From JAJKIP01 sp040509055 (GTDB taxonomy: Bacteria > Bacteroidota > Bacteroidia > Chitinophagales > Chitinophagaceae): a stretch of DNA of 9,793 bases. A program made the position numbers and the translations under genes. Positions 1 to 6,110 of this stretch are shown here, piece after piece (the stretch's first letter is position 1; the number at the start of each line of letters is the position of its first letter). The stretch is taken from the NCBI GenBank assembly GCA_040509055.1, contig JBEVLT010000290.1:1-9793 (forward strand), given 5' to 3'. The notes below the pieces were generated by a model. It was not told where the DNA came from, made no database searches, and was given only the letters and a program-made list of their open reading frames with translations.

Positions 1-86
1 TGAGCAGCGTACCAACCGAAAACGGTAGGATCCGAAACCCAGCGGGACGACAGGCAGCCTACGCCCATCGCTGCCGGGCGGCCGCC
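1..86. other. Unassigned left edge, GC-rich and foldable
   Basis: I cannot assign a gene here. One plus-strand frame runs from the window edge to a TAG at 26-28 and could be the tail of a gene outside the window. On the minus strand an ATG at 66-68 opens a frame that is still open at position 1, but nothing resembling a promoter lies between it and the terminator at 87-120. Several short complementary stretches could pair (4-9 with 69-74, 15-18 with 23-26, 25-29 with 58-62), although the last two overlap at 25-26 and cannot form fully together. I do not recognise a known RNA family. A 10-bp palindrome at 77-86 contains a GCGGCCGC site. Confidence 0.3.
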
Positions 87-120
87 AAAAAAAAGAGACA
101 ACTCATTTCGAGCTGCCTCT
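87..120 (-). terminator. Rho-independent terminator of the atpD-atpC operon
   Basis: Read on the minus strand, AGAGGCAGCT pairs with AGTTGTCTCT over 10 bp, including two G-U pairs. A further C-G pair closes a five-base GAAAT loop. The stem runs directly into a tract of eight T (complement of the A run at 87-94). The hairpin starts about 25 nt beyond the atpC stop, so it should end transcription of the operon. This is the cleanest terminator in the window. Confidence 0.85.
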
Positions 121-145
121 CTAGTTTATTGAAACCGGTTCCGGA

Positions 146-403
146 CTATTCCATGGCCATTGCCCCTTCGATGAGGACGGTCGCCTTGTTGTCGAGCACC
201 TCGACGAAGCCGCCGGCGATCTCGTAGAGCTCGGTGTTGCCACCCTTATCCTTCATGATCTTCATGCGCCCCTTGCCCAGGGAAGCAATCATGGCGGCGT
301 GGCGATCGAGCACCTCGAAGGAGCCCTCGATACCCGGCAGCTGGATCCCGTACACCTGCCCGCTGTAGATGCGGTGCTCGGGGGTTAGTATTTCTAGTTG
401 CAT
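146..403 (-). CDS. atpC: ATP synthase F1 epsilon subunit, short form
   Basis: Encodes the epsilon subunit of the F1 sector of ATP synthase, which sits on the central stalk with gamma and couples rotation to catalysis. The 85-residue protein opens with MQLEILTPEHRIYSG and continues with the PGIEGSFEVLDRHA and GGFVEVLDN segments typical of the N-terminal beta-sandwich domain. Most epsilon subunits are about 130-140 residues and carry a C-terminal pair of helices that can inhibit ATP hydrolysis. That part is absent here, and the stop is followed by a good terminator, so the short form looks genuine and not truncated. Short epsilon proteins are, to my knowledge, common in Bacteroidota. The gene lies 71 nt downstream of atpD on the same strand with no promoter between them, so the two are almost certainly cotranscribed. 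The gap is occupied by a long hairpin. Confidence 0.93.
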   Translation of the reverse strand: MQLEILTPEHRIYSGQVYGIQLPGIEGSFEVLDRHAAMIASLGKGRMKIMKDKGGNTELYEIAGGFVEVLDNKATVLIEGAMAME

Positions 404-409
404 TTCCGT

Positions 410-476
410 AATTCAAAATGTAAAATGCAAAATGCAAAAGCCGAAAGGTCCGGTTTTGCATTTTGCATTTTGAATT
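410..476. repeat. Heptad-repeat hairpin filling the atpD-atpC gap
   Basis: An imperfect inverted repeat. The arm at 422-439 (units of AAAATGC) pairs base for base over 18 bp with 454-471. A 3-bp GC top (441-443 with 451-453) closes a 7-nt loop, with G440 bulged. At the base, 410-414 pairs with 472-476. The left arm carries one extra 7-nt unit (415-421) that must bulge out. In the atp mRNA the stem begins inside the atpD stop codon and ends six bases before the atpC start, so it covers practically the whole spacer. No T tract follows it, so it is not a normal terminator. A role in mRNA stability or in setting the atpD to atpC ratio is inference only. Confidence 0.85.
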
Positions 477-1974
477 AGTTTTTGGCTTGCTCCATCATCT
501 TCTTGCCCTTGGCGATCGCGTCCTCGAGGTTACCGACGAGGTTGAAGGCCGCTTCCGGGTATTCGTCGACCTCGCCGTCCATGATCATGTTGAAGCCGCG
601 GATGGTTTCTTCGATCGGCACCAGCACACCTTTCAGACCGGTGAAGGCTTCGGCCACATGGAAGGGCTGCGACAGGAAGCGCTGCACTTTCCGGGCGCGC
701 GACACGGTCATTTTGTCTTCGTCGCTCAGCTCGTCCAGGCCGAGGATGGCGATGATGTCCTGCAGCTCCTTGTAGCGCTGCAGCATGGATTTTACACGGT
801 TGGCGCAGTTGTAGTGCGCTTCGCCCACCACCTGCGGCATCAGGATCCGCGATGTGGAATCCAGCGGGTCTACCGCCGGGTAGATACCGAGGTCGGCGAT
901 CTTACGCGACAATACAGTGGTGGCATCCAGGTGTGCAAACGTGGTTGCAGGAGCCGGATCGGTCAGGTCATCCGCCGGTACGTATACCGCCTGTACGGAG
1001 GTAATGGAACCATCGCGGGTAGAAGTGATCCTTTCCTGCATAAGTCCCATTTCGGTAGCCAGCGTAGGCTGGTAGCCCACGGCTGAAGGCATCCGTCCCA
1101 GCAGGGCCGATACTTCAGAGCCGGCCTGGGTGAAACGGAAGATATTGTCTACGAAGAACAGGATGTCCTTTCCTTTGCCTTCTCCTTCTCCGTCGCGATA
1201 GTATTCCGCAACGGTCAGCCCCGACAGGGCCACACGTGCCCGGGCGCCGGGAGGTTCGTTCATCTGGCCGAACACGAAGGTGGCTTTGGAATCGGCCAGC
1301 TCGTTCATGTCCACTTTGCTCAGGTCCCAGCCGCCTTCTTCCATGCTGTGCTTGAAGGCGTCGCCGTATTTCATGATGCCGGCTTCGATCATTTCACGCA
1401 TCAGGTCGTTTCCTTCACGGGTACGCTCGCCCACACCGGCAAACACAGACAGACCGGAATAAGCTTTTGCGATATTGTTGATCAGCTCCTGGATCAGTAC
1501 GGTTTTGCCCACACCCGCACCACCGAACAGGCCGATCTTACCGCCCTTGGCATAAGGCTCGATCAGGTCGATGACCTTGATACCGGTAAACAGTACTTCG
1601 GTAGCCGTGCTCAGGTTTTCAAACATGGGCGGCTTGGCATGGATGGGACGTCCTCCTTCTTTGGATACGGCAGGCAGTCCGTCGATCGGGTCGCCGGTTA
1701 CATTGAACAGGCGTCCTTTGATGGCCTCACCCACAGGCATGGCGATCGCTTTGCCGGTATCATGCACGGGAGTGCCGCGTACCAGGCCTTCCGTACCATC
1801 CATCGCAATGCAGCGTACGCTATCCTCGCCCAGGTGCTGTTGCACTTCCAGGACGAGTATATCGCCGTTCTCCTTTTTCAGTTCCAATGCGTTATAGATT
1901 TCGGGAAGTTTGCCTTCGAACTGCACGTCGATGACGGCGCCGATGATCTGCTTTATTTTACCTGTATTTGCCAT
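475..1974 (-). CDS. atpD: ATP synthase F1 beta subunit
   Basis: Catalytic beta subunit of F1 ATP synthase, which makes ATP from ADP and phosphate on the cytoplasmic face of the membrane. The 499-residue protein is complete. It shows the P-loop GGAGVGKT at 151-158, the catalytic glutamate in GERTREGND (E183), Walker B ILFFVD ending at D276, the GQMNEPPGARARVAL segment, and the DELSDED loop at 414-420. Compared from memory with the roughly 460-residue E. coli protein, it has an extra stretch of about 25 residues around 203-229 and a small Gly/Lys/Glu insertion near 262-268. The ATG is chosen because MANTGKIKQIIGAVIDV matches the usual family start and a good promoter lies just upstream. There is no Shine-Dalgarno sequence, as is normal in Bacteroidota. 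The gene upstream is divergent, so atpD begins the operon and the other ATP synthase genes must be elsewhere. Confidence 0.98.
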   Translation of the reverse strand: MANTGKIKQIIGAVIDVQFEGKLPEIYNALELKKENGDILVLEVQQHLGEDSVRCIAMDGTEGLVRGTPVHDTGKAIAMPVGEAIKGRLFNVTGDPIDGLPAVSKEGGRPIHAKPPMFENLSTATEVLFTGIKVIDLIEPYAKGGKIGLFGGAGVGKTVLIQELINNIAKAYSGLSVFAGVGERTREGNDLMREMIEAGIMKYGDAFKHSMEEGGWDLSKVDMNELADSKATFVFGQMNEPPGARARVALSGLTVAEYYRDGEGEGKGKDILFFVDNIFRFTQAGSEVSALLGRMPSAVGYQPTLATEMGLMQERITSTRDGSITSVQAVYVPADDLTDPAPATTFAHLDATTVLSRKIADLGIYPAVDPLDSTSRILMPQVVGEAHYNCANRVKSMLQRYKELQDIIAILGLDELSDEDKMTVSRARKVQRFLSQPFHVAEAFTGLKGVLVPIEETIRGFNMIMDGEVDEYPEAAFNLVGNLEDAIAKGKKMMEQAKN

Positions 1975-2003
1975 ATATAAAGAAAAGGGTTGATTTCAGG
2001 CCG

Positions 2004-2035
2004 CAAAGGTAAGGGTGCAGGCGGGAAATGTAAAA
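2004..2035 (-). promoter_or_regulatory. Promoter of atpD-atpC
   Basis: Read on the minus strand, TACCTTTG (2011 to 2004) is a full match to the Bacteroidota -7 consensus TAnnTTTG. Twenty bases upstream a TTTT (2035-2032) sits where the TTTG-like -33 element is expected. Transcription would start near 1999, giving a leader of about 25 nt before the atpD ATG. The -33 area lies within heptad repeats (ACATTTTACATTT) related to those in the atpD-atpC spacer. Confidence 0.7.
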
Positions 2036-2345
2036 TGTAAAAAAGAATATTCCGGCGGCGTCCCGGGGATGTGGAAAACAGGTGAAACCGGCTCCCTGAC
2101 AGGCTGAACCCGCAGCATTTACTTCTCCATAATCATCGCCGGCAGGCCGAAGGTGGTTCCGGCCCGGCCCGATCAATCCCGGCGGGCACCGTGGTGCAGG
2201 TGGCGTTGGTTCCGGGAGCCCCGGAAATCGGCAGTCACATAAAAGGACAGATTGTACTCTTCCGGCAAAAGCTAAAAATGACCGATGCCAAATACTGAAC
2301 GTTTTGACGAAGCCGGTGTACTTTCAGAAGAAAAGACCACATATA

Positions 2346-2360
2346 CTGGTTCGCAACCAG
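2346..2360. repeat. Small palindrome upstream of the MORN gene
   Basis: CTGGTT and AACCAG form a perfect 6-bp inverted repeat around a CGC centre. It lies about 20 nt before the best -7 box for the gene starting at 2441, near where a -33 element would be, so it could be an operator or a leader hairpin. A match this short can easily arise by chance. Confidence 0.3.
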
Positions 2361-2380
2361 CTATTTTATTACAGAAATCG

Positions 2381-2388
2381 AATTTTTG
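2381..2388 (+). promoter_or_regulatory. Possible -7 box for the MORN-repeat gene
   Basis: AATTTTTG matches TAnnTTTG at all defined positions but the first. It would give a leader of roughly 48 nt before the ATG at 2441. No clear TTTG lies about 20 nt upstream, so the assignment is weak. Confidence 0.3.
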
Positions 2389-2440
2389 CGAAAAAAGACA
2401 AGGAAGATCCCCGTTACCTAAACGAACCAACCGGTCAATT

Positions 2441-2875
2441 ATGAAACATATATCATGCAGCCTGATTTGTATCCTTTCATTTTACTTATCCCCTGGCCAG
2501 CCGGCAAACAGAAACAATCTAGCATACCCGCTTCCCCTTTATGTCCGCGAGATCCTCATAGCAACGGATACAACTATCGAGTATTACAACTCCGCTAAAA
2601 GATATAACAAAGCAGAGGTTTTGGACATGGCAAATGGATTGAGAATAACAGCTACCGGCGATGGATGCAGGCTATTGAATTTTACTAAAATCGAAAATGC
2701 CGAATTAAATGGCATAAACATGGAGTTTTATCTCCCGTCCAACATGCCGAAGTCAAAAGGAACCTACTTTCACGACCACAAAGACGGAGAATGGTTTTAC
2801 TGGCGCGAAAACGGTAAGCTGCTGAGAAAGGAAACCTGGAAAGAAGGGAAGTTGATTAATAAGAAGCGCAAATAG
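2441..2875 (+). CDS. Small exported MORN-repeat protein
   Basis: A 144-residue protein of unknown role. The ATG at 2441 is chosen over the in-frame ATG at 2285 because it puts a signal peptide at the N-terminus: MKHIS, then a hydrophobic stretch to about residue 16, then SPGQPA where cleavage is likely. The end (about 106-138) carries two MORN_2-type units built around KDGEWFYW and RENGKLLRKETWKEGK. Repeats of this kind occur in many Bacteroidota surface or periplasmic proteins, some annotated as YwqK-family antitoxins; that label is by similarity and does not establish a toxin-antitoxin role, and no toxin partner is seen here. The middle (about 30-100) is not recognised. By hand count the gene is about 43 percent GC, clearly lower than its neighbours, and uses ATA and AGA codons more freely, which could mean recent acquisition or weak selection. 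A hairpin follows the stop. Confidence 0.75.
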   Translation: MKHISCSLICILSFYLSPGQPANRNNLAYPLPLYVREILIATDTTIEYYNSAKRYNKAEVLDMANGLRITATGDGCRLLNFTKIENAELNGINMEFYLPSNMPKSKGTYFHDHKDGEWFYWRENGKLLRKETWKEGKLINKKRK

Positions 2876-2887
2876 GTAGCCGGTAGA

Positions 2888-2919
2888 TTGGATTTTGTTT
2901 CCAACTAAACAAAATCCGA
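2888..2919 (+). terminator. Hairpin after the MORN-repeat gene, probable terminator
   Basis: GGATTTTGTTT (2890-2900) and AAACAAAATCC (2907-2917) form a perfect 11-bp stem with a 6-nt loop, extendable by a T-G and a T-A pair. It starts about 12 nt after the stop codon. The usual T tract is missing, so it may act as a weak terminator or protect the 3' end of the mRNA. Confidence 0.5.
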
Positions 2920-3020
2920 AGATGCCCCTGCAGCCATATCCGATAACCTCGCTGCATCCTTGTACTGTATGTTTCCCCACACGGGCCTTGCCTGCTGACC
3001 AGGACCTCGCCCACCGCATT

Positions 3021-3045
3021 GCAAAAGCGCTGGCACAGCTTTTGT
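3021..3045 (+). repeat. Short hairpin in the leader of the L,D-transpeptidase gene
   Basis: CAAAAGC (3022-3028) pairs with GCTTTTG (3038-3044) around a 9-nt loop, with an outer G-T pair. It ends 12 nt before the chosen ATG at 3058. Whether it affects translation is not known. Confidence 0.4.
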
Positions 3046-3057
3046 AAAAACTACCAT

Positions 3058-4701
3058 ATGAAAATCATATTTGTCGCAGCCACCATTACCAGCCTCTTCC
3101 TGTTCTCCTGCAAAAACAACGATAATAACAACGGCAGCGATGCCGAAAATGCCGAAAGGGAAAAAAAGATGACGGCGCGTGATTATTCTATCACGCCGGA
3201 AAATGCCTACAGCGATCTGTTCCTGGATAGCGCCGCCATGGAAAATTATATCGCCGAACAAAAGCTCAGCGACAGCGTGAGCCGGCGGATGCGCAGCTTT
3301 TACAATGCACGCAACTACCAGTATGCCTGGTTCTCGACCGACGGCCTCACCGAGCAGGCCCGCTGCTTCTGGAACCAGTACGACTATGCCACGAGCTACG
3401 GCAGCGACACGGCGCTGCGCGATAAAGCCTTCCAGAAAAAGATGGACGGCCTGATCGCCGAAGACACGATCATCGTAGGCAAAAACGACAAATCCTACCT
3501 GCAGACAGAGCTGGCGCTCACCCGCAATTTCATCGAATTTATTTTCAACAACTACGAAAAAGGATTTGTAAAGCGCAAGGAACAGGAACGTTTTATCCCG
3601 CTCAAAAAACAGGGGGCGCTTTACCTGGCCGATTCGCTGCTGAATAAAAAGCACAAGGACGATAAATATTACGAAGACGTAAACGAATCCTACGGCGGGC
3701 TGAAACAGCAGCTGGCCCTGTACTACCAGGTGGCAAAGCAGGGTGGCTGGCCGGAAATCAAAACCGACAAAAAACAGCTGAAAAAAGGTGACAATGCCCC
3801 GGAGATCGCCCTGATCAAAAAAAGGCTGCAACTGACCAGGGACATGGCAGCAGGCGACAGCAGCACCGTCTTTACCGATACGCTGGAAGCAGGTGTGAAG
3901 AGCTTTCAGCAGCGGCATGGATACACCCCCGATGGAGTGATCACAGCACCCCTGGTAAAACAAATGAATGTACCGGCTGAAAAAAGGCTGCAGCAGATAC
4001 TGATCAACATGAACCGGATGATCTGGATGCCGCACCGCCCGGAAGGCACGCTGATCGTGGTGAATATTCCCGAATTTGTGCTGCATGCCACCAGCGGCAA
4101 GAACAAGCTGTTCGATATGAACGTGGTGGTAGGCAAGGAAGGCCACAATACCATGATGTTTAACGGCGACCTGAACCAGGTGGTATTCAGTCCCTACTGG
4201 AACGTGCCGTCGAGCATCGTGAAAAAAGAGATCCTGCCGGCCATGAACCGCAATTCAGGCTACCTGGCCTCCAAAAACATGGAAGTGACCGGCAATGCCG
4301 GCGGGCTGCCCGTGGTGCGCCAGCGTCCTGGTCCTAAAAATGCACTCGGCAAAGTGAAGTTCCTTTTCCCCAACAGCTTCAATATCTATTTTCACGATAC
4401 ACCGGAGAAAAGCCTGTTTGAAAAAGATGTGCGGGCCTACAGCCACGGGTGCATCCGGCTGAGCGACCCGGTAAAAATGGCAAACTGGCTGCTGGAGAAC
4501 GACCCGGAATGGACCCCGGAAAAAATAAACGAGGCCATGAACAGCGGCAACGAAAAATTCGTGAAGCTGAAAAACGCGGTACCGGTGATCATCACCTATT
4601 ATACAGCCTGGGTGGGCGAAGACGGCCGCCTGAATTTCCGCGACGACATTTATGCACACGACGATGACCTGATCCGCAAAATGTTTATCGCAGGCCGCTA
4701 A
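3058..4701 (+). CDS. Lipoprotein L,D-transpeptidase, YcbB/LdtD type
   Basis: Predicted to form 3-3 cross-links in peptidoglycan, or attach partners to it, through a catalytic cysteine. From the ATG at 3058 the protein is 547 residues. It starts MKIIFVAATITSLFLFSC, a lipoprotein signal with lipobox LFSC and lipidated Cys18, followed by an Asn/Asp-rich tether. That is why this start is preferred to the in-frame TTG at 3019. Residues about 40-230 correspond to the scaffold region of large Ldt enzymes. A peptidoglycan-binding fold spans about 245-305 (APEIALIKKRL, then FQQRHGYTPDGVI). The YkuD catalytic domain (about 320-490) contains His446 in FHDTP and the signature SHGCIRL with His463 and Cys465, so the active site is intact. 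The protein should sit in the periplasm, anchored by lipid. No convincing promoter was found; the best box is TATGTTTC at 2968-2975. The next gene starts 53 nt downstream on the same strand. Confidence 0.9.
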   Translation: MKIIFVAATITSLFLFSCKNNDNNNGSDAENAEREKKMTARDYSITPENAYSDLFLDSAAMENYIAEQKLSDSVSRRMRSFYNARNYQYAWFSTDGLTEQARCFWNQYDYATSYGSDTALRDKAFQKKMDGLIAEDTIIVGKNDKSYLQTELALTRNFIEFIFNNYEKGFVKRKEQERFIPLKKQGALYLADSLLNKKHKDDKYYEDVNESYGGLKQQLALYYQVAKQGGWPEIKTDKKQLKKGDNAPEIALIKKRLQLTRDMAAGDSSTVFTDTLEAGVKSFQQRHGYTPDGVITAPLVKQMNVPAEKRLQQILINMNRMIWMPHRPEGTLIVVNIPEFVLHATSGKNKLFDMNVVVGKEGHNTMMFNGDLNQVVFSPYWNVPSSIVKKEILPAMNRNSGYLASKNMEVTGNAGGLPVVRQRPGPKNALGKVKFLFPNSFNIYFHDTPEKSLFEKDVRAYSHGCIRLSDPVKMANWLLENDPEWTPEKINEAMNSGNEKFVKLKNAVPVIITYYTAWVGEDGRLNFRDDIYAHDDDLIRKMFIAGR

Positions 4702-4724
4702 GCACCTGTGTCCGGTATTTTGCT

Positions 4725-4732
4725 TAATCTTG
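4725..4732 (+). promoter_or_regulatory. Possible -7 box for the GNAT-fold gene
   Basis: TAATCTTG matches TAnnTTTG at five of six defined positions and ends 22 nt before the ATG. There is no obvious -33 TTTG. No terminator separates this gene from the L,D-transpeptidase gene, so readthrough is also possible. Confidence 0.35.
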
Positions 4733-4754
4733 CGTTCTTAGAATTATAAAACGC

Positions 4755-5951
4755 ATGGAGCTGATAGCCGTTACAGATGAGGCAGGCGAACGCGACTTCC
4801 TGCTGGTCAATACCGAACTCAACAAGAAAGACCCGAACTATATCCACCCGCTGGAAAAAGATATCCGGGACGTGTTCGATCCTGCTAAGAATAAAACCTT
4901 CCGGCAGGGCGAAGTGGCCCGTTGGGTATTGAAGGACCAGAACGGTAAGCTGATCGGCCGGATCGCCGCTTTTGTCAACAAAAAGTATAAGAACAAGGGA
5001 GATGAGGGACCCGTGGGTGGCGTCGGCTTCTTCGACTGCATCAACGACCAGGCGGCGGCCGACAGGCTTTTTGACGTGGCCAAACACTGGCTGCTGCAGC
5101 GCGGCATGCAGGCCATGGACGGCCCGATCAATTTCGGCGAGCGGGACCGCTGGTGGGGGCTGATCGTAAAAGGCTTCGATCAGCCGCTGTACGGTATGAA
5201 CTACAACCCGCCTTACTACCAGGAGCTGTTCGAACGCTACGGGTTTCGCAACTTTTACAACCAGATCTGCTTTGCGCTGAATGCAAAAGACCGGCTGCAG
5301 CAAAAATTCTACGAACGCCACGCGGAATGTGCCAAAGACCCGAACTATCACGCCGAACATATCAAAAAAAGCCAGCTGGATAAGTTTGCAGCCGATTTTA
5401 CTTACGTGTACAACAAGGCCTGGGCAGGCCACGGAGGCATGAAGCAGCTGGAAGAAAAGGTGGTGCGCAAAATGTTTCGCTCCATGAAGCCGGTCATGGA
5501 CGAGCGGGTCAGCTGGTTTGTGTATTACAAAGACCAGCCGGTGGGCATCTGGATCAACCTGCCCGACCTGAACCAGTGGTTCAAATACCTGAAGGGCAAG
5601 TTTAGCCTCTGGCATAAATTAAAGTTCCTGTGGATCAAATCCACCGTCAAAAACAATAAGTTTACCGGGCTTGTATTTGGCATCATACCCGAGTTTCACG
5701 GCAAGGGCGTGGACAGCTACATGATCGTGGAAGGCTGCCGGGCCATCCAGGGGCTTACGATCCGCGACGGGGAATACCGGATCGGCAAATCGATCTATGA
5801 TAAATACGAAATGCAATGGATCGGCGAGTTCAACCCCAAAATGATCAATGTGGCCGAAAACCTGGGCACCTACCGCAGCCGCCAGCTCACCACGTACCGC
5901 TACCTGTTTGACCAGACAAAGGAATTCAAACGCCACCCGATCCTGTCATAA
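4755..5951 (+). CDS. Conserved GNAT-fold protein of unknown function, possible N-acyltransferase
   Basis: A 398-residue cytoplasmic protein with no signal peptide or membrane segment. It looks like two GNAT-like halves. In the N-terminal half, KLIGRIAAFVN (about 65-75) and GMQAMDGPINFGERDRWWG (117-135) resemble the core of a family of uncharacterised proteins I associate with E. coli YghO; that link is from memory. In the C-terminal half, WFVYYKDQPVGIWINLPD (254-271) and GIIPEFHGKGVDSYMI (309-324) resemble GNAT strand 4 and the acyl-CoA binding motif A, and the segment near 362-386 resembles the last GNAT helix and strand. The substrate cannot be told from sequence. The 53-nt gap to the cell-wall transpeptidase upstream hints at cotranscription, but a separate promoter box is present. 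Codon use matches the neighbouring housekeeping genes, so it appears to be an old resident gene. Confidence 0.8.
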   Translation: MELIAVTDEAGERDFLLVNTELNKKDPNYIHPLEKDIRDVFDPAKNKTFRQGEVARWVLKDQNGKLIGRIAAFVNKKYKNKGDEGPVGGVGFFDCINDQAAADRLFDVAKHWLLQRGMQAMDGPINFGERDRWWGLIVKGFDQPLYGMNYNPPYYQELFERYGFRNFYNQICFALNAKDRLQQKFYERHAECAKDPNYHAEHIKKSQLDKFAADFTYVYNKAWAGHGGMKQLEEKVVRKMFRSMKPVMDERVSWFVYYKDQPVGIWINLPDLNQWFKYLKGKFSLWHKLKFLWIKSTVKNNKFTGLVFGIIPEFHGKGVDSYMIVEGCRAIQGLTIRDGEYRIGKSIYDKYEMQWIGEFNPKMINVAENLGTYRSRQLTTYRYLFDQTKEFKRHPILS

Positions 5952-6090
5952 TGTATAGCGATTTTTCATCATCTCAGGCTTCATCCGGTTGCCGCAGACA
6001 GTTTGGGTCCTTTTATTTACATCCGCCGGACAGTTATGAACATACTGCGCCGGGATGGCCTACCGGTAAGCCGCATTCCTGATTATTGTC

Positions 6091-6098
6091 TAATTTAG
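6091..6098 (+). promoter_or_regulatory. Possible -7 box for dnaX
   Basis: TAATTTAG matches TAnnTTTG at five of six defined positions. It ends only 12 nt before the ATG, implying a very short leader of about 8 nt. No clear -33 element is seen. Confidence 0.4.
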
Positions 6099-6110
6099 CC
6101 GTTTCAGGTT

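Larger units (their letters stand above)
1975..2440. other. Long divergent intergenic region without a convincing gene
   Basis: It carries the atpD promoter at its left end and a possible promoter for the next gene at its right end. The middle (about 2050-2230) is GC-rich, the right part (about 2240-2440) AT-richer. A perfect 7-bp inverted repeat with a 3-nt loop lies at 2210-2226, with no T tract on either side. The plus-strand frame ending at TGA 2442-2444 is open from 2133 (about 103 codons) but has no ATG, and its product resembles nothing I know. An ATG at 2285 lies in frame with the following gene but would place 52 unconvincing residues ahead of its signal peptide. I see no RNA gene. 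Confidence 0.5.

Noticed and set aside
246..461. 71-codon minus-strand frame starting inside the atpD-atpC hairpin
   Set aside because: The ATG comes from the AAAATGC repeat and the frame then runs out of phase through atpC.
463..1086. Plus-strand open frames opposite atpD, here and at 1348-1980
   Set aside because: They are His/Val/Gln-rich mirrors of a perfectly conserved ATP synthase gene.
1958..2176. 72-codon minus-strand frame across the atpD promoter
   Set aside because: It covers the promoter and the start of atpD in another frame, and its composition is not protein-like.
2285..2440. Upstream in-frame start for the MORN-repeat gene
   Set aside because: It would add 52 residues without any signal and bury the signal peptide that begins at 2441.
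3019..3057. TTG start 13 codons before the L,D-transpeptidase ATG
   Set aside because: It would place charged and aromatic residues before a perfect lipoprotein signal and overlaps the leader hairpin.
2905..4146. 413-codon minus-strand open frame opposite the L,D-transpeptidase gene
   Set aside because: It runs antisense to a gene with a complete active site. Its product is a run of hydrophobic and Gln/His-rich sequence typical of a mirrored frame in GC-rich coding DNA.
4698..5615. 305-codon minus-strand open frame opposite the GNAT-fold gene
   Set aside because: It is antisense to a conserved gene with expected codon use, and it has no recognisable domain or promoter.
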